Of a DNA stretch of 64,000 nucleotides, positions 56,891 through 64,000 are shown in pieces. The notes beneath the pieces are model-generated. The model searched no databases, was not told the origin of the DNA, and saw nothing but the letters and a program-made list of their open reading frames with translations. Source of the stretch: Coprinellus micaceus (Eukaryota > Basidiomycota > Agaricomycetes > Agaricales > Psathyrellaceae); assembly GCA_951394405.1 (NCBI GenBank), contig OX596341.1, positions 2,728,001 through 2,792,000 on the forward strand, written 5' to 3'. Position numbers and translations under genes: made by a program. Every line of letters starts with the position of its first letter. The stretch's first letter is position 1.

Positions 56891-57885
56891 CCCAGGACCT
56901 TGTCTCAACCCAGACGCTCTGCGAGCATGACTCAGGTCGCTCACTCACTCTGAGTACTCACACATATACGGCTGGTGCCCCTCACCAACCTCCCCGTGTC
57001 CGAACTTCGATCTTCCTAAGCGATAGATCGAATCACTGGTTTTTGCACCAAGCAGCGGAAATACTAAATAGCACTTACAACCCCGGAGGCCAAAGCGTGA
57101 ATATCGTAGTCCAAGCTGGAGAATGGCTTCAGGCTTCGTTCACGTTTGGTTTGCGTCTCTGTTACACGAGAAAATGCCCTGGAGGCTGGCACAAGGTGGA
57201 TAGTCCGGAGTCCGGATACCGCCGTGTTGGGAAGCGAGGTGAGGACCGGGTGTATCCAAGAGTCCAGTAAAAGGAACCCGAGAAATCGAACAGCCACCAG
57301 CCTTGTTGTCTTCTTCTCTAGCTTTTGGTAAAGCTGAGATCCTGTGCGAAAGGCAAGACTCTGCTGCGATCAGCAGCCTCCAGGTGGCAGGCGCTGAGGG
57401 CGTGAGGAGCGATGCGGCTGCTGGCAGCTGCTGGAGTTGAAATCCACTATCACTATCACATCTGATAGTGCTTCCACCATGTGGCTTGAGTCTGGTGCGT
57501 GGGTCATTTCCTGAGCGGGTGAGGAGAGCCTAGAGGTGATTCAGAGGGGGATAATTCAAGGATTTGGACCAGCCCATTTCGCCGCAGATTTATTCTCATA
57601 AGTTCTTTGTGTCATCCACAGGCTTCAAGGCCTGGTCCCTGGAAGGTGGATGACAGGCTATTTGGATAGCATAGTCCATGCACATTCCTGCCGTCATCCA
57701 CCCGTCGAATTGAAATTACAATACTAATACGGCTGGTACCGTGCCCAATTCGAGCCGTGGAGTGTATCTATGCATCACGTGGTTATTATCTCGATTAGGA
57801 ATACCAGACGTCGGCGGTCGAGCTTGAAATAAGGTTTCACTCGTCCGCACGCACGCACCACTAGGTCACTTCCGCTGTCACTGCC
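56891..57885. other. Spacer before the HNH-family gene
   Basis: About 1 kb. A short palindrome-like stretch (CACTATCACTATCACATCTGATAGTG) lies near 57447. No gene supported. Confidence 0.4.
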
Positions 57886-59335
57886 ATGAAGGGGACCTTG
57901 CCGGGGAGCGCACTTCCCAATCATGTGAGCCTTGACGCTGCTGGTAACAGCGGATGGCACGTCCTCCTTGCTGCCCAGGCTTATGCTCGAGCCGGTGGTG
58001 AAACATTCTATAACGACCAACTACTCCTAGGCTTCCTCATCAAGGACTTGTGGGATCATAGAAGCACTTCGACTATAGCTCCTGTGGCGTACGCACATCT
58101 CCTCCGCAAACTATTCGCATGCAACGACACTTCAGGATCTGGCCTTGTGGTAGGAAGCTCCGACGAACTCAAGCTCATTAGCGAGCGTGTGTGTACCATT
58201 GGTATTCAAGCGCGGAATTGCCTGATGTCAGCGTGTAAGATCAATGTTTGCCTTCTCAATTCGCGGCGGCTTATAAAAGAAGGAAACCTCTCCTGTTCCG
58301 TTGCAGTCGAAGACACCTGGCGATACACCCTTGACCCTTACGACGACCCCCGCCCCCGCCCCAGTGTTCCCGAGACGATCGATCGCATGCTTGAGGGCCT
58401 CAAAGAGCCCAACCACAGGCAGAAGAAGATGGAGGAACTTAAGCTCCAGGCGAGTTCCAAGCCGTGTTCGGTGTCTTGTGGAATCAACTTACTCCAGCTC
58501 ATCCTTTGACAGGCGCTTGTTAGGGACGGTTTGAAGTGTATCGTTAACAACTGGCCCGATGGGGAATGCAGCGGTCTATTTAGGGGTCAAGAAACGCCGC
58601 GAGGGCCGGATGGCGTCAATGATACGCAATGCTTAGTTCTAGTCCCTATTAACATCGCCGAGGAAGGGGGTCATGATAAGGTACGTACCCGCCCTTCCAC
58701 GGTCGCCTATTTGGCTTCTCAGATCTGACGCCCACCACGCCCCCGGCCCCGGGAAAAGCCAAAGTGGTCGCCCATCCCTCTCCTTCATTTCCTTGGACTA
58801 TGGGACCGTGTCAGTGGGTTGGCCGCTAAGTGCGGTGGCATCGGGAATATCATGTCAGTCGACTCGGCTTTGCGCTTCGGTTTCGATACATTTTACTGGT
58901 GGTTGGAGGAAGTCCCAGGAAAGGTATGTCTGTCGACCATTTTTGGGGATGTGGGCCGCCGCTCAAGGTCACACATCCTAGCGCAACACGTACAGAATAC
59001 AGATGCCAGAGGGAGCTGACTGGAGGCGATGCCATGGCCTTGACAATACCTCAGGCGATGGGACTGTGACATTCTCTCTAAATCCCCTGGTCGAGGCGAA
59101 ATGTAGCGAACTAGGCGTCGACGTCTCAGCGACATCTTTACTACCGAACAGAGAGCTCATTGCTTTCCGTGCGATGTGTGCTCGCGTGGCCAACACATCC
59201 GGTGCTGGACTACATAAACTCAAATTGGAACGCGAACGGGAGTCACATCAAGAAGCCAAACAGGATGGGTCTTCTGGGCATTTGCTTATCTCTTTGATAT
59301 ACTCTCGTGTCCCCCTGGAAACATTAAATATATAA
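57886..59335 (+). CDS. HNH-endonuclease-like protein of the agaricomycete family, catalytic His probably lost
   Basis: Members are common in agaricomycetes; a role in the host fungus is unknown. Exon 1 (57886-58449) has the family N-terminus (LPNHVSLDAAGNSGWHVLLA) and ends EELKLQ. A GC-AG intron (58450-58512) joins it to ALVRDGLKCIVNNWPDGECS, then TQCLVLVPINIAEEGGHDK. After the next intron come KWSPIPLLHFLGLWDRVSG, NIMSVDSALRFGFDTFYWWL and EEVPGK. The last exon gives TYRIQMPEGADWRRC, SLLPNRELIAFRAMCARVAN and TSGAGLHKLK and stops at 59335. In the family, from memory, the segment after TQC normally begins A-H-I-I-P with the first HNH histidine; here it is L-V-L-V-P, so catalysis is doubtful. 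The reading frame is otherwise open, which suggests an expressed, perhaps non-enzymatic protein. Confidence 0.68.
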
Positions 59336-59624
59336 TGCCAGACCCCTCGGTCCCCACCGTGACCCGAACTCGATCTCCGGAACCCAACACCCAGTCCAAC
59401 TTCGCGCTCCACCATTTCTAGAACAACTTGGATATCGGGGCGGATAACGCCTACAATATCTTTCGGAATTCGGACTCACTTCATGCCTACAGATGATACA
59501 CACTACAAATCGATCTCAGGAGATCGAGCAGCGCCAAATTCACCGAGGACAAGGATTTGGAAGTGTCCTGCAGGCCGTCGCTCATGAGGCTGCTAGGGGA
59601 AGAGGGCATGTGCAGACGCCTCCA
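59336..59624. other. 3' flank of the HNH-family gene
   Basis: About 290 bases with no feature seen. Confidence 0.4.
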
Positions 59625-59835
59625 CCCCTAATGCACCCTGCTCGCTGCCGATACCGCCGCTGTGGAAGGCGAGGTGAGCATGCGTTAGTGGTTTGAACGA
59701 AGCTTGGAGTGGGTTCGGGGCTCTGTCGGTTGGTTGGACGTTCGAGGTCGGTTGAACGTTGGACGTCGGACGGACGCGTCGTCGCTGGTGGAGCTTGGTT
59801 GGACGCTGAATCTTTCAATGACTCTTCGCTACAAG
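59625..59835 (+). repeat. Diverged direct repeat C, right copy
   Basis: Same-orientation partner of 56640-56890, lying about 290 bases after the stop of the HNH-family gene. Together the copies bracket that gene. Confidence 0.65.
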
Positions 59836-60253
59836 GTACGTCAACCCGAGAATATGACCCCCGAGCACAGATCCGACATTATCGAAAGATGTAGACTGTA
59901 GTTGCTGCGTAAGTATCTGCTCCACGGTCGGACGAACCTCCCACCATCGTTGGATGGTATGTAGTATAGACGGGCGCTTAAACGGTGCCGAGTCAGTACT
60001 GGGCCTACGGCAACTTGGGATAATTTTCGAGGGACGTCAATCCGAATGTAAATATACCGTACGTGAGATCTGACAAACTCTACAGGACGGAGACTACATG
60101 GGACGATGGGGCTACAGGCCGGGGTTCTACGGGCTTCCCACACACAGAGGCCTAGACACTAGTAATCCGGGATTAGCTCAATTCTGATAGGTCTATGCAA
60201 GAGCCCACGTACCACCCACCCAGTCATAATCCACCTCGAAGCTCCTCAGGACT
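59836..60253. other. Spacer up to arm B
   Basis: About 420 bases, no supported feature. Confidence 0.4.
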
Positions 60254-60861
60254 TCAATTCCCATCGACGTAGCACCACACCCTAGCGCCCTTCTGTCCAT
60301 CGTGGCCTAGATGTTCGCCATTGTCCCTCACCGCAAAATCCACCAACCCATGCACACCCGCGTTGAGAAGACGCGCTTTATCCTCGTTGACCAAGTCCGA
60401 GTCTGCGGTGGCACGGCGCATAATAAGCCGCCGACCCGATTCTGGATCGACTTGAATGGTCGGCGGAGTGGCTACGACGACCTTGGGGCCTGCGGTGGGT
60501 ACACCTGGTACTTGTTGGAAGATAGCGCGGGCCACCGTCTCACCGTCCCAACCCCTCCTCTCTGGCCTAACTTGAATGGTCGGCGAAGTGGCTACGACGA
60601 CCTTGGGGCCTGCAGTGGGCGCACCCGGCACATGCTGGAAGATAGCCTCACGAGCCGCCTCGTCGGCGGAGCTACTTTCCAGGTACCCTCCGCTGGATAC
60701 GAGGTAATATAATGCAGAATGGACTCGTTTACCGGGCTCGGGCTCAGATCGACTGCCTCGGGAGCGGACTCTCGTCCTCCCGCCAGGGGAAGAGCGGAGA
60801 CGCTGCTGCGGAGGGTGTAGATGGCGAGGATGATGGAGGCGAAGAGGGTGGTGGGTTGCAT
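60254..60861 (-). pseudogene. Small secreted repeat protein, right copy, frame uncertain
   Basis: Starts at 60861 with a good signal peptide (MQPTTLFASIILAIYTL) ending near SSVSALPLA. That frame runs 89 codons and stops. The homologous repeat body is in another frame: SGGYLESSSADEAAREAIFQ followed by two VPG(A/V)PTAGPKVVVAT units, then RRLIMRRATADSDLVNEDKA and LLNAGVHGLVDFAVRDNGEH, ending at a stop at 60254. I tried the visible GT/AG pairs between the two frames, including the GTAAACG donor at about 60739, and none joins them in phase with a normal intron length. A one-base change would make it continuous, so it is either a recent pseudogene or uses a splice that I missed. The left copy is broken elsewhere. 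Function unknown. Confidence 0.5.
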
Positions 60862-62064
60862 TGTTGGTTGGTTGGTTGGGGTTTGGAGGCTTAGTTGGAG
60901 CTTGGAATGCTTGGTTGGAGATGGGGATCGAGGGAATGTGGTTGAGGATTTTTATATCTTTCTGTTCAAGTCGACCAAACTAGTTAGTAGGGCGCCGCAC
61001 ATACAGGAAGAGGCTACGCAGGTCATACGACGGTGTGCAACGAATGTTAGGCCAGCATCCTCATGTGGGATACCACATGTGGCGAGCGGTTGATAGCCCA
61101 GGGAATATAGTCTCAATCGCACGCGGTGTGGAGGAGAGTTATCCTCGCCTGGCGCGAACAACAAGTGGTACATAGCAAGCCCAACAGTGAACATCCGCAC
61201 GAAATAAGCGCCCGGCCGCACTACCCCGAAAAGCATCCGCAGATGACCCGGGCCGCGCTTGCAGTTTTTCGCGATGCGGCGAGCCAACGTGTTGGAGCAG
61301 GGTGACCTTCAGGCGAATGTCGAATGTCGTAATGAAGGAAGGAACCCTTCTTTCTCTCAACGCCCATCACATCCTTCGCTTCTCCTTTGCCCTGGATGGC
61401 CTGCAGGCAACCATGAACTTCCGATCGATCGTCTCAATCTAGGTCCCTTTCTCCCCTTGAACAAACCTTGGTCTTTTTTCGGGAACGTGTTCTGGACGTC
61501 TGGGCATCTGGACTGTCGCAGTGACCTTCTCTCAAATCGCACTGAACGTTCGAAGCAGCGAATATGTGGTATTCAGACCGAGGAAGAAAACCGCTACTCG
61601 GTGAATAGAAAGGTACGATACGAAAACACCCAACACCTCTGCGAACGACTTGTAACGACCCGGGGAAAGCACCAAATCTCGATACGTAGCGAACGCGTTT
61701 TTAGGGAGGGGTATGGGAGGTGAAGGTGAAGGTATGAAATATGTGAAGAAGCAGACGTGAAGAAGCAGCCGGATCCAGATTATCGGGGATGTCACAAACG
61801 AAAGGTATAGTATGGTAACTGAAAGCAAGGCAGAACACATCGGAGAATGCCACTTGGGCGAAAGCAATGTACAAAGTAAAAGGCAAAGCAGAAAGCAGGA
61901 TCGCGAAACACATGGAACACGGTACAAAAAGGACCTCGACTCCCCTCATCGGCCACTCGAGCTCTCAGCCGCTCTCTCCATCCACACTCATCATCGTTCA
62001 CTCCTCATCTTCATCATCGAACCGATCACCCAGCTGGTCGACCCGGTCCCTCAGCACGAGCGTC
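60862..62064. other. Duplicated noncoding block, right arm B
   Basis: Promoter of the secreted repeat gene plus the 3' flank of acidic-protein copy 2. Closely similar to 45955-47131 in reverse. Confidence 0.5.
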
Positions 62065-64000
62065 TCACTCGCCCACCTCGAAGACCTCCCCCCAGATGAT
62101 CCGCCTGTTCCCGACGACAGTCACCACATCCCTCCTCAAAGGCCTAGCCCTCCTCGCTGGGACAGAGGGCACGATGACAGGGGCAGGAAGGAGAGGAGCT
62201 GGGGCAGGGGCGGGGGCAGGTGCTGATGTGGTGGCAGCAGGAGGGGCGGGCGCGGCGTTCTCGTCGTTCTGCTCTCCATCCGACTCGTTGGACATCTCCA
62301 CGTCGTCGATAAAGGAGAGGCTTGCCTCGACCTCCTCCTCTTCGCGCTCTTCGGAACTGGGTCGCTCGGAAATGGGCGAAAGGGGCCGGTTCGCGCTGGA
62401 CTCGTCGTCTTCATAAATTTCGGTCAGGTCGCGCTCAGCTTGGGGTGCTGAGGCGAGTGGTGCGTTCTCATCATTAGCTCCTGAACCTCGAGTGAGTACG
62501 ATCATGCGGGATTTTTGTAGCGCAGTCTCGAGCGGAGACGTACCATAGTAGCCAGAGACTCTTCTCTTCTTGCTGTGCACCCGGAAGTCTTTGTTCTCGT
62601 CGTTTTCTTCATCGCTGCCCTCAGAGATCTCGTCGTCGCTCTCGTCTCGATCACGCTTCAGGTTCCTGCGGGGCTATGTCAGTACGGGCTCTAGGCAACA
62701 TGAGATGGGTCAGAACGTACCTGTTGGGCATGGACGAAGGCATCCTCTTGGGTCCCAACGGAGCGGACTTGGGGCCACTGGTCTTCTTCTCGGCGCCTGC
62801 CTTACCGTCGCTATCGTTCCAGATGACGAACGTAGCGGCAGTCTGCGAGGCCGATGCCTCGATAGGCTCTTCCTCAACCTCCTCGTCGGCCTCTTCGGAG
62901 TCATCCCCTTCGCTCTCCTCGTCCTCGCTGTCATCCCGACTCTGTTGGACTTCACCGGGAGTGGCAGCCCACGTCTCCTCCTCGTCCGCATAGAAATCAT
63001 CAAAGACCTCGTTGTCGGGGGCTTGGTCCTCCTTCCGATTGGTGCGCTTCTTGGATTTGACGGGGCTCTCGTTTTCGTCGTCCGCATCCTCGCCGTCGCT
63101 CTTCTCGGAGTCGGGAGAGGAAGGTTCTACATGGACTTGGGACGGAGCGGTGCGGGGCTCGTTCTCCTCGTCGGCCTCGCCGTCGCTGGACTCACCCGAC
63201 CCTTCAGTCCCGTCCCCGTCCTCCTCCCCGTCCTCTTCCTCAACGTCGGTTTGGTCCTCGTTCTCCTCGACGTCGGCGGCGCGGGCCCGGGGCTTGGCCT
63301 TCTGGCGAGTCTTGCCGTCCGCGGGGGGTGCCTGGAGGTCGGCGAATGCTTCCGCCATAGCCATCTTCTCTTCGTACGTCGCTCGTGCCAAGCGCTTCGG
63401 CTTGGGACCCGTGTTCCCATTGCTGGAGGTGGCACGGGCAGTAGGGGCGGTGGTGCGAGGGGGAGGGGGAACGGGCTGTCGCTGGGTGGCCATCTTTAGA
63501 ACGTACTCGTCGTACGGACTGTACTTCGCAGGGCCGAACTTGTTCTCCGGGTCGTCCATGTCGACGCAGCGCACCCGGGATACCACCTTCTTGAAGACGT
63601 CGGGAGGCACGATCTTCTTCACACCCTCCAACAGCTTCTCGATACCCTTCTCGTCCTCCTCCAGATCGTCGTTCTCGATCATGAGCTTACCCCAGGTGAG
63701 CGCTTGCCTCGTTTTCACTCGTTCGAGTTCCTTCTTCATGAGCTCGGCCTCGTACGCGAGTTCGTGGATATGGTCTGCGAGCCAGTCGGCGGTGGGGAGA
63801 TTGGTGGAAGGGTGGATATCGGGGTTGGGGAGGGGATCGCCGTTCTCGTCGAAATACACACCGTCGTCCTCGGGCAGCGTGCAGAACTTGGCCCGGGGCG
63901 ACCCCGGAGCGTCCTCACCCACTTTCTGAGGCGTCTCCACTCCCTCCCAGTACTGCGCCTTCCCATTGTCCTCCACAAGCCTCAACTTCTTCCCCTCACG
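62065..64000 (-). CDS. Large acidic protein of unknown function, copy 2 (5' end outside window)
   Basis: C-terminal two thirds of the protein described for 43204-45954. The visible part begins at the KLRLVEDNGKAQYWEGVETP region and runs through the helical segment (WLADHIHELAYEAELMKKEL), the acidic half, the exon GYYG/GANDENAPLAS junction and the same end, WGEVFEVGE. Both introns are kept at the same places. Substitutions cluster in the disordered acidic region (for example an added EPRTAPSQ and the segment RDLTEIYEDDESSANRPLSP). The ordered parts are almost unchanged. No stop or frameshift is visible, so this copy appears to be under selection rather than decaying. The antisense frames of 300 or so codons across it are shadows. 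Confidence 0.8.

Larger units (their letters stand above)
60255..64000 (-). repeat. Inverted segmental duplication B, right arm (cut by window edge)
   Basis: Reverse-complement partner of 43204-47728. The last base of the window corresponds to about 44026 in the left arm, so the copy continues outside. The arms are separated by about 12.5 kb. Confidence 0.85.

Noticed and set aside
1..64000. CRISPR array, prophage or bacterial operon
   Set aside because: Spliceosomal introns throughout and fungal gene families; no spaced direct-repeat array was seen.

Overview
This window is nuclear DNA of a filamentous basidiomycete, most likely an Agaricomycete. Nearly every gene is split by short GT-AG introns of about 50-70 bases. 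The gene families are typical of that group: NST1, a TPR/F-box/LRR protein, a basidiomycete-type seven-helix membrane protein and the agaricomycete HNH-like family. A nuclear tRNA-Glu(CTC) is present. I see no complete transposon and no prokaryotic feature. The species cannot be fixed from the sequence alone.

Layout from left to right. 1-10.7 kb holds core and transport genes, all on the minus strand: the 5' part of QCR2 (respiratory complex III core subunit 2), NST1, an ACS-type major facilitator and a GNAT acetyltransferase. 12.7-15.0 kb (+) encodes an unusual protein: an N-terminal PX (phosphoinositide-binding) domain joined to a GH18 chitinase, with no signal peptide. 15.5-40.6 kb is bounded by two nearly identical HMG-CoA reductase genes in inverted orientation. 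Both lack the usual N-terminal membrane region. Between them lie a TPR/F-box/LRR gene (-), TDP1 with N-terminal ubiquitin-interacting motifs (+), a stand-alone adenylate-forming enzyme (-), a single-pass membrane protein (+), an HSL-type esterase (+), a seven-helix membrane protein (-) and a peroxisomal acyl-CoA oxidase (+). 41-43 kb has tRNA-Glu and COX20.

43.2 kb to the right edge is a second inverted segmental duplication. Its arms are 43.2-47.73 kb and 60.25-64.0 kb, and the right arm runs off the window. Each arm carries a gene for a large acidic protein of unknown function and a decaying gene for a small secreted repeat protein. The 12.5 kb between the arms contains a secreted proline-rich tandem-repeat protein, a small secreted peptide, a GH79 glycoside hydrolase with a hydrophobic C-terminus, and an HNH-family gene bracketed by diverged direct repeats.

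Functionally, most genes are independent. The interval between the HMG-CoA reductase copies is the only place where neighbouring genes might share metabolism (acyl or isoprenoid chemistry). It contains no terpene synthase or polyketide synthase, so a biosynthetic cluster is only a hypothesis. All coordinates come from reading splice signals by eye. Exon boundaries are reliable where a conserved motif crosses the junction and approximate elsewhere.
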